Shown one piece after another: positions 36,321 through 45,840 of a stretch of DNA of 64,000 bases (its first letter is position 1; every line of letters starts with the position of its first letter). Both the position numbers and the translations under genes were made by a program. Source of the stretch: Limnobaculum eriocheiris (GTDB taxonomy: Bacteria > Pseudomonadota > Gammaproteobacteria > Enterobacterales > Enterobacteriaceae); the NCBI RefSeq assembly GCF_021010575.1, contig NZ_JAJNAG010000020.1:1-64000 (forward strand), read 5' to 3'. The notes below the pieces were generated by a model that ran no database searches, was not told where the DNA came from, and was given only the letters and a program-made list of their open reading frames with translations.

Positions 36321-37227
36321 TTACTGGGCAGAAACTACCTTCAGCTCATCAATCAGCCTCAGGGTTGTTGACGTGATCTGTGATTCATCATAAACCACAT
36401 ATAAATCGGCAGGGATCCGCTCCTCCAGCGGTCGAAAAATCACCCCCGGCCAGTTCATTTGAGCGTAGCTGTCCGCTATCAAGGTAATTCCCAATCCCAT
36501 ACTGATTAATGCCAGCACCGTTTGTGGCTCTACTGCCTCACGCACAATATGAGGGGAAAAGCCCGCTTTGTTGCACACTTTTTGTAAAAAGGACCAGTCC
36601 GAATGCACCGCTGGCAGGGTTACAAAGGCTTCATTTCTTAATTCATGTAGAGGAATAGAATCATATCTGGCCAGACGATGCTCACTCGGTAGAGCCACCA
36701 AAAAAGAAGCCTGCTGTAATCGCAGACTGGTTAACCCCTGAGGGGGAATAGAGACCATTCGCCAGATACCGGCATCAATTTCGTGGCGCTCCAACATGGC
36801 CATCTGAATACCGGGGGGGGTTTCACGAAAGATAATATCTACGGAAGGGTTCGCTTTAATAAAGCTATGCAGTATTGGTCTTAATCCTCCCCCATAAAGC
36901 GGTTCCGACAATGCCCAGCTCTATTCGCCCTCGCTCTCCCCTGCCTATTTGCTCAACCCGGGCCAGTGCCTGATTGGTTGCCGCCAACAGATTGCGCGTC
37001 TCTTCCATCAGTACCTTTCCCGCATGAGTCAGCGCAACACTGCGGGAATGGCGAATAAACAGCATGGTTCCTAGCTGGGCTTCCAGTTCCTTTATATGAA
37101 TACTGAGCGGCGGCTGCGACATATTCAGGCGCACCGCCGCTTTGCCAAAATGAAGTTCTTCCGCTACCGCTAAAAAATAGCGTAATAGCTTCAGGTCAGT
37201 GCGATAAACACGTTCAATTGAATCCAC
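36321..37227 (-). pseudogene. xapR: LysR-type regulator XapR, frameshifted
   Basis: Two frames together match E. coli XapR (the xanthosine-responsive activator of xapAB). Codons from 37227 give the HTH domain (YRTDLKLLRYFLAVAEELHF, LNMSQPPLSIHIKELE) up to GIVGTALWGRI, then stop at 36865. The second frame continues from 36890 with LRPILHSFIKANPSVDI to the C-terminus (QMNWPGVIFRPLEERIPADL). The shift falls at about 36881-36893, next to a run of five C (plus strand). As read, the effector-binding domain is lost. A sequencing error in this run is possible. Confidence 0.8.
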
Positions 37228-37305
37228 ATCGACTCCTGTCCAGGGTATTCTTTATCGTTAGTTTATATTACCACCAGTCAGAACTTCACCATGGCAAATT
37301 AAGCA

Positions 37306-38076
37306 TCAATAGCCATTTTGAGACGTAGCGGACTGTTTATCGTCCAGCGTAGCCAGTAAACTCGCCAACAGGCTGGAAGCACCAAAGCGAAAATGCGCTG
37401 GCGTTATCCATGTTTCTCCCAGTAAGCGAGCCGCAATAGACAGATAATGTTGTGCCTCTTCCGCAGAGCGAACCCCTCCGGCAGCCTTAAAACCACAGCG
37501 ACCGCCCTTTTCAGCAATCACACCAAGCATGATTTCTGCCGCTTCCGGCGTGGCATTAACCGGCACTTTACCGGTAGAGGTTTTAATAAAATCAGCTCCG
37601 GCATCAATAGCGATTGTTGATGCCTGACGAATCAATTCCTGCGTTTTTAGCTCTCCGCTTTCAATGATCACTTTCAGCAGCTTATCGCCACAGGCCGCTT
37701 TACAGGCAGCAACCAGATCGTAACCGATTTGGCTATTCCCGGTCTGTAACGCACGCCACGGAAATACGACATCAACCTCATCAGCTCCCGCTGCAATAGC
37801 CGCTTTAGTTTCGCGTTCGGCTAATGCCACATCTGCCGCTCCGGCAGGAAAATTCGTTACGGTGGCTATCTGCACCGCAGATAACCCCTGCCCGACCAGA
37901 GCACGGCGTGCATCAGCAATAAAAGCAGGATAAACACAAACGGCAGCAGGATGACCGTAAGCAGTTTTAGCGTTTTGGCAAAGCTTGTTAATAACCTCTG
38001 TGGTGTCATTATCGTTTAATGAGGTGAGGTCCATAAGATTCAGCGCCTGTCGGGCAATGGTTTTCAAATTCTGCAT
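37306..38076 (-). CDS. deoC: deoxyribose-phosphate aldolase DeoC
   Basis: DeoC splits 2-deoxyribose 5-phosphate into glyceraldehyde 3-phosphate and acetaldehyde. Start at 38076 ([20 protein letters not shown]), supported by GAGGAA upstream and by the xapX stop at 38097. The 256-residue protein has the Schiff-base lysine in [11 protein letters not shown] and the second lysine in GFKAAGGVR. It is last in the xapA-xapB-xapX-deoC series and completes nucleoside catabolism with DeoB. It is fairly diverged from E. coli DeoC. Confidence 0.93.
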   Translation of the reverse strand: MQNLKTIARQALNLMDLTSLNDNDTTEVINKLCQNAKTAYGHPAAVCVYPAFIADARRALVGQGLSAVQIATVTNFPAGAADVALAERETKAAIAAGADEVDVVFPWRALQTGNSQIGYDLVAACKAACGDKLLKVIIESGELKTQELIRQASTIAIDAGADFIKTSTGKVPVNATPEAAEIMLGVIAEKGGRCGFKAAGGVRSAEEAQHYLSIAARLLGETWITPAHFRFGASSLLASLLATLDDKQSATSQNGY

Positions 38077-38096
38077 GTTGCTTGTTCCTCTATTTT

Positions 38097-38255
38097 TTAT
38101 TGCATAACCCATTTGATAGCCAGATAACCAATATACATGAAGACAATGGTCAACACCCCAGGCAGAACGTTAGGTGCCGGAATGGGAACCCGAAGAAATG
38201 TACACAGCGCCCCTACGGCAAAACCTACTCCGGAAGATAATAGAATCTCTTTCAT
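38097..38255 (-). CDS. xapX: XapX-domain small membrane protein
   Basis: The 52-residue frame has two hydrophobic helices with the family motif [16 protein letters not shown] between them. XapX-domain proteins (DUF1427) are often encoded beside xanthosine phosphorylase genes; their function is unknown, perhaps transport related. It lies between xapB and deoC on the same strand, with 20 bp to the deoC start. Confidence 0.8.
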   Translation of the reverse strand: MKEILLSSGVGFAVGALCTFLRVPIPAPNVLPGVLTIVFMYIGYLAIKWVMQ

Positions 38256-38331
38256 TTACTACTCAATTAACATACAGCTATTGCCCGATCGTCATGCTCA
38301 GGCCTGATAAAATTGAATGTCTGAAAAGATA

Positions 38332-38358
38332 AGCCCGCCGAAACGGGCTCTGTTTTCA
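38332..38358 (-). terminator. hairpin after xapB
   Basis: On the minus strand AGCCCG-tttcgg-CGGGCT is followed by TATCTTTTC, 13 bp beyond the xapB stop codon. It may reduce read-through into xapX and deoC. Confidence 0.6.
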
Positions 38359-38362
38359 CTAT

Positions 38363-39619
38363 TTAGTGAGCAATACTGGTTTGAGCCAGTTTTTCTGGTT
38401 GATGCTTGTACTGGAAGGTAAAGAAAAACACCACCGCCAGCAGCACTGCATAAGCCGCAAAGACTAACCAGATGGTGTGCCAGTCTTTAATGCCATCGAC
38501 AGAGAAGTAATCTACGGCTTTACCGCTCAGGATTGCACCAACATAGGCACCAACGCCGTTGACCATCGTCATAAACAGACCCTGGGCACTGGCCCGAATA
38601 TCCGAACTGACTTCCTGTTCAACAAATACCGAACCGGAAATATTGAAGAAGTCAAAAGCACAGCCATAAACGATCATTGACATCATCAGCAGCACAAAAC
38701 CGACCGGGGAAGGATCGCCATAGGCAAACAATCCAAAGCGCAGGCACCAGGCCACCATGCTTAACAACATGACGGTTTTAATACCAAAACGTTTAAGAAA
38801 GAACGGAATCGTCAGAATAAACAGTACTTCTGACATTTGTGAAACCGACAGTAAAATGGATGGGTATTTCACAACAAAGCTGTCTTTAAACTCCGGATTT
38901 AGCGCAAAGTCGTGCAGGAACGGGCTACCAAAGGTATTGGTAATCTGTAATACCGCCCCTAACAGCATGGCAAATAGAAAAAATACAGCCATTCTCGGTT
39001 TTTTGAATAACACAAAAGCATCCAGTCCTAACATACTGACCTAGGTCTGATTTTGCTTTTTATTCGCCGTTGGGATGGAAGGTAAGGTTAATGAATAGGC
39101 AGCCAACAGCAATGATGCCCCTGAAGCGATATACAGTTGCATATTGCTTAATTCAAGCCCTAACAGACTGATGGTCCACATAGCAACGATAAAGCCGATG
39201 GTGCCAAACACCCGAATAGGCGGAAAGTTACTTACCGTATCCAATCCGGCTTTTTCCAGACAGGAATAAGAGATGGTATTAGATAGCGCAATGGTGGGCA
39301 TAAATGTCATGGCGTTAATCAGCATCACCCAAAACATCAGTCCTGGCTCATTGATACTGGCAGCATAAAACAGCGCCGCTGCACATACCAGATGGCACAA
39401 GGTATAAACCCGGTTAGCCCTCATCCACTTATCGACAATAATACCAATCAAACTTGGCATCAGTACCGCAGCTAATCCCTTGGTGCTATATACCACACCA
39501 ACCGATGCGCCGTTAAAGTGAAGCGTATTAATCATGTAGGAACCCAGCGTTACCAGCCAGCTTCCCCATATGAAATACTGCAAAAACGACATGATTTTCA
39601 GGCGGTTTTTAATTCCCAT
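38363..39619 (-). pseudogene. xapB: xanthosine/nucleoside transporter XapB split by an amber codon
   Basis: XapB is a 12-helix nucleoside:H+ symporter of the NupG family. Start at 39619 (MGIKNRLKIMSFLQYFIWGS, behind AAGGGG). The frame matches E. coli XapB, but a TAG at 39041-39043 interrupts it after residue 192 (PTANKKQNQT). The same frame continues without shift as VSMLGLDAFVLFKKPRMAVF to the normal C-terminus. The stop is in the central cytoplasmic loop. Only one base need have changed. A new ATG three codons later cannot give a full transporter. Confidence 0.85.
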
Positions 39620-39735
39620 GTTGTTTCCCCTTCCCATCATATGTCTGGCGCATTGGTGATAACACCAAATGATGTAACATCACAGATAACTTCATTAATG
39701 CAGACATTCCTGTCTCCTTATGGATGTTCTCTGTT

Positions 39736-40566
39736 TTAAGCCAGCTTGCGTAAAAAACCGCAAATCAGGGTAATAAAGTTCTGGCGGGAGAGCTCTGCCG
39801 CAGCCAGCGTTTGTGCATGGGATAACGTCACCTTGCCTAATCCTTCCGCCAGATTGGTAATCGCCGATACCGCAACCACTTTTAATCCACAGTGACGCGC
39901 AGAAATAACCTCTGGTACCACTGACATACCCACTACATCACCGCCGATAATCTGCATCATGCGGATCTCTGCCGCGGTTTCGAAGTTAGGCCCCGGATAA
40001 GAGACAAAAACCCCTTCAGACAGCGGGAAACCTGACTCTTTCGCCACTTGCTGAAGCACCGCACGATAATCAGCATCATAAGCATTAGCCAGAGTGAAAA
40101 AGCGCTCACCAAAGCGTTCATCGTTTAAACCCACCATCGGCGTACCCGGCATGGTATTAATATGATCGTTTAGAGAAACCAGACTTCCCGGCTCCACTTC
40201 AGGGCGTAAAGAGCCTGCGGCATTGGTTGAAAACAACAGCTCACAACCCAGCAGTTTAAAGGTGCGAATAGCATCGGTCATAATGGTCATGCCGCGGCCT
40301 TCATAAAAGTGTCCGCGCCCTTTCATACAGGCTACCGGCACGCCAGAAAGCGTACCCAACACCAACTCCCCCGCATGACCATGAACGGTACTGACCGGAA
40401 ATCCTGGTAACTTTTCATAAGAGATAGCAACCGCATCTTCAATTTGTTCAGCCAGGGCACCCAGTCCGGAACCTAAAATAAAAGCAACTCGAGGTGTAAA
40501 GTCAGGTTTATATTTACGAATAATATCCGCAGCATAAAATGGATTTTGAGATAATTCTTGTGACAT
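39736..40566 (-). CDS. xapA: xanthosine phosphorylase XapA (purine nucleoside phosphorylase II)
   Basis: XapA phosphorolyses xanthosine, inosine and guanosine to the base and ribose 1-phosphate. Start at 40566 (MSQELSQNPFYAADIIRKYK, behind TGAGGAAAA) gives 276 residues, as in E. coli (277). Motifs: VAFILGSGLGALAEQIE, GFPVSTVHGHAGELVLG, CMKGRGHFYEGRGMTIMTDA, STNAAGSLRPEVEPGSLV, VSYPGPNFETAAEIRMMQII. It heads the xap series and appears intact although its regulator and transporter are broken. Confidence 0.95.
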   Translation of the reverse strand: MSQELSQNPFYAADIIRKYKPDFTPRVAFILGSGLGALAEQIEDAVAISYEKLPGFPVSTVHGHAGELVLGTLSGVPVACMKGRGHFYEGRGMTIMTDAIRTFKLLGCELLFSTNAAGSLRPEVEPGSLVSLNDHINTMPGTPMVGLNDERFGERFFTLANAYDADYRAVLQQVAKESGFPLSEGVFVSYPGPNFETAAEIRMMQIIGGDVVGMSVVPEVISARHCGLKVVAVSAITNLAEGLGKVTLSHAQTLAAAELSRQNFITLICGFLRKLA

Positions 40567-40788
40567 AACAGTTTTCCTCATTGATTGAGTTTTTTTAGTT
40601 TTTAATCGCAATAAAGCGTTTCTTTTTAATCCTGTTATTTATACCGACTGCCAAATCACTTTATCCAATATTGTTTTTCCATAAGATTGATATGGATTTA
40701 ATATTGATTAATTTCACCCACTCCAATCAATTCCTGTTATATATAATTTTATATCACTTAACTGGCTGAATTATTATCCGGAGATAAT

Positions 40789-42018
40789 ATGCGCGCGATT
40801 ATTTTAATCATGGACTCCTTTGGCGTGGGAGCAACACCCGATGCTGATACATTTGGTGATACCGGTTCAGATACGCTGGGCCACATTGCGGAATATTGTG
40901 CAACCGGTCGGGCCGGGCAAGGTCGCCATGGCCCATTAACCTTACCTAATCTGGAACAGTTAGGGTTGGGGCTGGCGGGTCAACTGGCTACCGGCAAATT
41001 ACCGGCGGGCTTTAACCCCAATCCGGTTATTCGTGCTGCTTATGGTGCGGCAAAAGAGGCGTCTTCCGGTAAAGATACACCTTCCGGCCACTGGGAGCTG
41101 GCGGGTGTTCCGGTTCGTTTTGACTGGGGCTATTTCAGTGAACCGACCGACACTTTTCCACAAAGCCTACTGGACAATCTGGTACGCAGAGCCAACCTGC
41201 CCGGCTATCTGGGAAACTGTCACTCATCCGGTACCGTAATTCTTGATCGATATGCACAAGAGCATATGACCAGCGGTAAACCCATTTTTTATACCTCGGC
41301 AGACTCCGTGTTTCAGATTGCCTGTCATGAAGAAACCTTTGGTCTGGAACGCCTATATCAACTGTGTGAAATCGCCCGCGAAGAGGTTGACCCATATAAC
41401 ATTTGCCGGGTCATTGCCCGTCCGTTTGTAGGGGATGCCCGCAGCGGATTTACCCGAACCGGCAATCGTCATGACCTGGCGGTAGAACCGCCAGCAGATA
41501 CCGTATTGAAAAAGCTGGTTGATGCCGGTGGCTCAGTGATTGCTATTGGTAAGATTTCAGACATCTATGCCGGCGTTGGCATTAGCCAAAAAATGAAAGC
41601 CAACGGTCTGGATGCTTTGTGGGATGCTACATTAGAAGCAACCGCACAGGATAATGATGACAGTATCATCATGACTAACTTTGTTGATTTTGACCAAAAT
41701 TACGGCCACCGTCGGGATATTTCCGGTTACGCCGCAGCGCTGGAGCTGTTTGACCGTCGCCTGCCGGAGCTTTACCCACTTTTGCGTGATGATGATGTTG
41801 TTATTATCACCGCCGACCACGGCTGCGATCCCACCTGGCCAGGCTCCGACCATACCCGTGAACATATTCCGGTTCTGGTCTACGGTAAGCAAATACACAA
41901 CGGCAGCCTGGGAATACGGGAGTCCTTTATTGATATCGGTCAAAGCCTGGCAACCTGGTTTGGGTTACCGCCATTCAGCGAAGGCATCAGCTTTTTAAAC
42001 AAGGCGTCACCTCGCTAA
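40789..42018 (+). CDS. deoB: phosphopentomutase DeoB
   Basis: DeoB interconverts (deoxy)ribose 1- and 5-phosphate, linking XapA to DeoC. The 409-residue alkaline-phosphatase-superfamily enzyme has metal sites in [17 protein letters not shown] and [20 protein letters not shown], and the phosphorylated Thr in [10 protein letters not shown]. It is divergent from xapA across 222 bp that likely hold both promoters. The start follows CCGGAGATAAT. A terminator follows. Confidence 0.96.
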   Translation: MRAIILIMDSFGVGATPDADTFGDTGSDTLGHIAEYCATGRAGQGRHGPLTLPNLEQLGLGLAGQLATGKLPAGFNPNPVIRAAYGAAKEASSGKDTPSGHWELAGVPVRFDWGYFSEPTDTFPQSLLDNLVRRANLPGYLGNCHSSGTVILDRYAQEHMTSGKPIFYTSADSVFQIACHEETFGLERLYQLCEIAREEVDPYNICRVIARPFVGDARSGFTRTGNRHDLAVEPPADTVLKKLVDAGGSVIAIGKISDIYAGVGISQKMKANGLDALWDATLEATAQDNDDSIIMTNFVDFDQNYGHRRDISGYAAALELFDRRLPELYPLLRDDDVVIITADHGCDPTWPGSDHTREHIPVLVYGKQIHNGSLGIRESFIDIGQSLATWFGLPPFSEGISFLNKASPR

Positions 42019-42050
42019 TTACCTGTTTTAACTATCTTAAACCGTTAGAT

Positions 42051-42090
42051 AATCGGGAGCGTTAAATATTAACGTTCCCGATTTTATTTA
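42051..42090 (+). terminator. deoB terminator
   Basis: AATCGGGA(G)CGTTAA and TTAACG(T)TCCCGATT form a long stem with one mismatch, followed by TTATTT. Confidence 0.85.
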
Positions 42091-42507
42091 ATAACCAATT
42101 TATTTTGAATCAACCAAACAATCCTTTATAAAAACAATTTTTTTCAATTAATAAATCAATCACTCATTAAAAAATAAAAATAGAAAAACATTTTCTCTTA
42201 ATTAGTTTACAGCACAATTAAATAACCACCTGCCATTATATTTTTTGACTGTCATCACAGAAACCAAATCATAATCATTTCAGATAAAACGATCATTGTT
42301 TGTTTTTTTAATGACAATTGTTTGTTTTAAATAGGCTAATTAGCATTCATATTAAAATTATATTAATCACTAAAAATTGAATATTGGTTTTATTTCTTCT
42401 CCCCCTTTAATAATACAGCGCCATCATTTTATTCCGGCATAACAACAATCAAATTCTATTCGGGAGAACTTCCCAAATACGCTTATTGGACAAAGGGAAT
42501 AACATTA
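42091..42507 (+). promoter_or_regulatory. AT-rich porin promoter region with paired 12-bp direct repeats
   Basis: ATTGTTTGTTTT occurs at 42295-42306 and again at 42317-42328, exactly 22 bp apart, so both face the same side of the helix. The region is strongly AT-rich and holds no gene. The repeats are candidate regulator sites for the Tsx/OmpK-like porin. Confidence 0.45.
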
Positions 42508-43272
42508 ATGAAAAAATATCTCTCCGGCATGGTTGCTCTTACCGCTGTTGCTGTCAGCCCCGCGATTCAGGCTGAATATCTCCGGGGCTTTGCTGATATC
42601 GGTATTCACTATCTTGACTGGACGTCTCACACCACTCATCGAACCTCACATAAATCTCATAAAGATGACTTTGCCTATCTGGAACTGGAAGGCGGTGCCG
42701 GTTTTACCTGGGGTGAAACCTATGGCTTTTTTGACTGGGAAAACCCGTTTAATGACCGACACGATAAACCGGGTAGCGAGCAACGCTATACCTTTAAAAA
42801 CACTAATCGTATCTATCTTGGGGATACAGGTTTTAACCTGTACGGTCATGTTTATGGTACCTATGGCTCACCAAAGGGCAGAAACTTTCATGATGTTATG
42901 GCCCTTTACGGCTTAGGTTATAACTTTAAACTGGATCAATTCTGGTTTAAGCCATTTATCGCCAAGCGCTACACCGACCAAACCTATTACAGCGGCAATA
43001 ATGGTTATGTATTTGGCTGGGTAGCCGGTTATGACTTTAACCTCTGGAATGAAAAGTTTGCTCTGACCAACTGGACAGAGTATGAGTTCGACCGTGCGGA
43101 CCGCTACGCCGCCGGTAACGGAGGAAAAGAGGGTATCAACGGTGCCGCTGCACTGTGGTGGAAACCAAACCCATCTATCTCCACCGGAATTCAGTACCGC
43201 TATGCGGATAACAAGCTGGGGGAAAGCTTCCTGCAGGACGGTATTATCTATTCAGTGAAATATAATTTCTAA
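42508..43272 (+). CDS. Tsx/OmpK-family nucleoside-specific outer-membrane channel
   Basis: The 254-residue protein has a signal peptide (cleavage after QAE region, about 22), repeated amphipathic beta strands and a C-terminal Phe (YSVKYNF), typical of outer-membrane barrels. It belongs to the Tsx/OmpK family (YLRGFADIGIHYLDW; TWGETYGFFDWENPFND; IQYRYADNKLGESFLQDGII), but is shorter than E. coli Tsx (294). Its place beside deoB and xapA supports a role in nucleoside uptake. Confidence 0.85.
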   Translation: MKKYLSGMVALTAVAVSPAIQAEYLRGFADIGIHYLDWTSHTTHRTSHKSHKDDFAYLELEGGAGFTWGETYGFFDWENPFNDRHDKPGSEQRYTFKNTNRIYLGDTGFNLYGHVYGTYGSPKGRNFHDVMALYGLGYNFKLDQFWFKPFIAKRYTDQTYYSGNNGYVFGWVAGYDFNLWNEKFALTNWTEYEFDRADRYAAGNGGKEGINGAAALWWKPNPSISTGIQYRYADNKLGESFLQDGIIYSVKYNF

Positions 43273-43292
43273 TCGAATTTTAGTTAATAAAA

Positions 43293-43320
43293 AGCCTGTG
43301 AGAGCTAAAATTCACAGGCT
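43293..43320 (+). terminator. hairpin after the Tsx/OmpK-like gene
   Basis: AGCCTGTG and CACAGGCT form an 8-bp stem around a 12-nt loop, 20 bp after the stop; the T-tract is weak. Confidence 0.6.
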
Positions 43321-43531
43321 CATTCTCCCAAAATCTCCCTTCACTATTTATAATCTTCTATTCATATCGCCTGTTTACCGTACCTTTCTAAACAAAAAAT
43401 TGCCGTTGTGCTAAAAAGCAGCACGTTATGTGGTGTTATTTCACTTTTATTTTGAGATGCTTATAAACAGCTATAGTCACATCATAAAAAATAATAAGAA
43501 CTTACTGATATTCAGGTAGAAAGGTCATGAT

Positions 43532-45001
43532 ATGAAACAGTTAACTATTACTGATGGATGCTTCCGATTAAGCGATACCAAAACCCTAACCCTGCCTGCA
43601 CTTACTCTAAATGAGGGGGAAAGCTGGGGTTTTGTTGGCGCTAACGGCAGTGGAAAATCGGCGCTGGCCAGAGCCCTATCCGATGAACTCATTCTGCTTA
43701 ACGGCTTCCGCCATAACAACTTCCAACATATTGTTCGCCTGTCTTTTGAACAGCTACAAAAAATTATTGAAGAAGAATGGCAGCGCAATAACACTGACCT
43801 GCTAAGTGAAGGGGAAGACGATACCGGCCGAACTACCGCAGAAATCATTCAGTCAGAACATCACCATCAAGACAAATGCCAACAGCTGGCGGAAATGTTT
43901 GGTATCAGCCATCTGCTTAATCGTCGGTTTAAATACCTCTCTACCGGTGAAACCCGCAAAACACTACTCTGTCAGGCGCTTATCTCCTCCCCTGACCTGT
44001 TAATTTTAGATGAACCATTCGATGGATTAGATGTAGCCTCGCGTCAACAGTTAGCCAGTTTACTGGCTCAGTTATCCGCCAATGGCCTGACGTTAGTGCT
44101 GGTTCTGAACCGGTTTGATCAAATCCCGAACTTTATTACTCACGTTGGTGTACTGGCAGACTGCCACCTGACCCGTATTGGTTCGCGTCAGGAGATCCTG
44201 TCAGAAGCGCTAGTTGCCCAACTGGCCCGGAGCGAACGAATAGCGGGAGTGTCTCTGCCACCACCAGAAACTATCATTGAGCGCACCTTTTCAGCCGATA
44301 CTCCACTGATAACCCTCAACAACTGCCTGATTAGCTATAATGACCAGCCAATTATTAACGGCCTGAACTGGCAGGTTAAACCGGATGAACACTGGCAAAT
44401 TGTCGGCCCTAACGGTGCAGGTAAATCAACCTTACTGAGTTTAATTACCGGGGACCATCCGCAAGGATACAGCAACGATCTGACGCTATTTGGCCGTCGT
44501 CGCGGCAGTGGCGAAACCATATGGGATATCAAAAAACATATTGGATATGTCAGCAGCAGCCTGCATCAGGATTATCGGGTTAGCACCAGCGTAAGCAATG
44601 TCATTCTTTCCGGCTATCTGGATTCTATTGGTATCTATCAGGCAACCCCAGATATCCAGGAAAAACTCACTCAACAATGGTTGGATATGTTAGGACTCAG
44701 TCAACAGGCTGATAGCCCTTTTCATTCGTTATCATGGGGACAACAGCGATTAACCCTGATTGCCCGGGCGCTGGTAAAACATCCAATGCTGTTAATTCTT
44801 GATGAACCGCTACAGGGACTGGATCCACTCAATCGGCAGTTAGTCAGACGCTGGATTGATGTGTTAATGAGTGAAGGTAACAGCCAGTTGCTGTTTGTTT
44901 CCCATCATGCAGAAGATGCCCCTGAGTGCATCACCCATCGTCTGAGCTTTATTCCTACTGGTAATAGCTATGCTTATGCGATAGAACAGCTGCCGGGTTA
45001 A
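43532..45001 (+). CDS. modF: ModF, tandem ABC ATPase of the molybdate locus
   Basis: The 489-residue protein has two ABC domains with Walker [10 protein letters not shown] and GPNGAGKST, and signatures LSTGETRKTLL and LSWGQQRLTLI. Walker B motifs LLILDEPFDGLD and LLILDEPLQGLD are intact. E. coli ModF (PhrA) lies directly after modE; its job is not settled, perhaps in molybdate handling. Here a nucleoside block separates it from modE, so it needs its own promoter. Confidence 0.92.
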   Translation: MKQLTITDGCFRLSDTKTLTLPALTLNEGESWGFVGANGSGKSALARALSDELILLNGFRHNNFQHIVRLSFEQLQKIIEEEWQRNNTDLLSEGEDDTGRTTAEIIQSEHHHQDKCQQLAEMFGISHLLNRRFKYLSTGETRKTLLCQALISSPDLLILDEPFDGLDVASRQQLASLLAQLSANGLTLVLVLNRFDQIPNFITHVGVLADCHLTRIGSRQEILSEALVAQLARSERIAGVSLPPPETIIERTFSADTPLITLNNCLISYNDQPIINGLNWQVKPDEHWQIVGPNGAGKSTLLSLITGDHPQGYSNDLTLFGRRRGSGETIWDIKKHIGYVSSSLHQDYRVSTSVSNVILSGYLDSIGIYQATPDIQEKLTQQWLDMLGLSQQADSPFHSLSWGQQRLTLIARALVKHPMLLILDEPLQGLDPLNRQLVRRWIDVLMSEGNSQLLFVSHHAEDAPECITHRLSFIPTGNSYAYAIEQLPG

Positions 45002-45072
45002 GCTTCATCGACTATGCTTAAAAGCGGTGACTGAAAAAATATTATCTCAGCCAATGAATACAGGGAAACCTT

Positions 45073-45654
45073 ATGTCCAGTGCTTTAATTATCATTGACC
45101 TTATTGAAGAGATTGTCGGCGAACATGGGCGTTCCAACAGTAGCCATCAACAAGTTCAGGAACGCCGTCTGGTTCCATTAACCAATCAGGCAGTGGCTTT
45201 CGCCCGCCGACACCATATACCCGTTATTTGGGTTAAGGTCGGTTTTGCTGATGATTACCATGATATCCCTCCCTACTCCCCATTGTTTAATCTGGCGAAA
45301 AAAAATGGCGCTCTGCGCCTGAGCGATCCCGGCTGTCAGTGGGTGAAAGATCTGGACGTACAGCCAGAAGATGAAGTGGTGATTAAGAAAGCCGTTTCTG
45401 CCTTCGCGGGCAATAACCTTTATGACTGGCTAACGGGACGGGGATACGACCATATTCTGTTAGGCGGAGTAAGTTCCCTGATGGCTATCCAGAGCACCGC
45501 CCGTCAGGCTCACGACCTGGGATTTAAGGTCACGGTACTGGAGGATCTCTGTGCCGCTGCCTCCCCGGAACTCCATCAGCAAAGTATGCAATCCCTTACG
45601 CCACTGGCTGAAATCACCACCAGTATGCAGTGGCAGGAACATAGCACCTCATAA
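45073..45654 (+). CDS. isochorismatase-like hydrolase lacking the catalytic cysteine
   Basis: The 193-residue protein has the isochorismatase/nicotinamidase fold. The usual triad is Asp-Lys-Cys: Asp9 (LIIIDL) and a Lys at 105 (VIKKAVSAF) are present. The nucleophile motif, normally G-x-x-T-x-x-C-V, reads GVSSLMAIQSTAR, with Ala138 where Cys is expected. Hydrolysis by the normal thioester route is therefore unlikely; EntB shows that Cys-less members can still be enzymes. It follows modF by 71 bp. The start follows CAGGGAAACCTT. Confidence 0.8.
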   Translation: MSSALIIIDLIEEIVGEHGRSNSSHQQVQERRLVPLTNQAVAFARRHHIPVIWVKVGFADDYHDIPPYSPLFNLAKKNGALRLSDPGCQWVKDLDVQPEDEVVIKKAVSAFAGNNLYDWLTGRGYDHILLGGVSSLMAIQSTARQAHDLGFKVTVLEDLCAAASPELHQQSMQSLTPLAEITTSMQWQEHSTS

Positions 45655-45683
45655 TCAGGTAGGTTCAATTTTATCATTTTGCC

Positions 45684-45714
45684 AGCCCCATGCTGGTTAT
45701 GTGGGGCTACTTTT
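45684..45714 (+). terminator. terminator after the isochorismatase-like gene
   Basis: AGCCCCA and TGGGGCT form a 7-bp stem with an 11-nt loop, followed by ACTTTT. Confidence 0.7.
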
Positions 45715-45745
45715 GATTGCCCTTTTCGCATCATTTACCATTAAA

Positions 45746-45761
45746 ATGTAAACGCTTTCAT
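45746..45761 (+). promoter_or_regulatory. GalR/GalS-type operator upstream of galE
   Basis: ATGTAAACGCTTTCAT agrees with the gal operator consensus (GTGNAANCGNTTNCAC) apart from its outer bases, and lies 80 bp before the galE start. It predicts repression of galETKM by GalR/GalS. Confidence 0.7.
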
Positions 45762-45840
45762 TTTTTTATCTCGATCACCTTTTTCCCTGTTTTTGTTGTG
45801 CTATCATTGCCTCAATTATTTTATATGTGGAGAAAGTCTT

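Noticed and set aside
36811-36821. Run of eight G as a second frameshift in xapR
   Set aside because: The frame before and after this run agrees with XapR (RETPPGIQMAM), so no lesion is needed there, although the run is prone to slippage.
36321-37227. Two adjacent LysR-related genes
   Set aside because: The two frames are complementary halves of one XapR; the second has no DNA-binding domain and its start lies inside the overlap.
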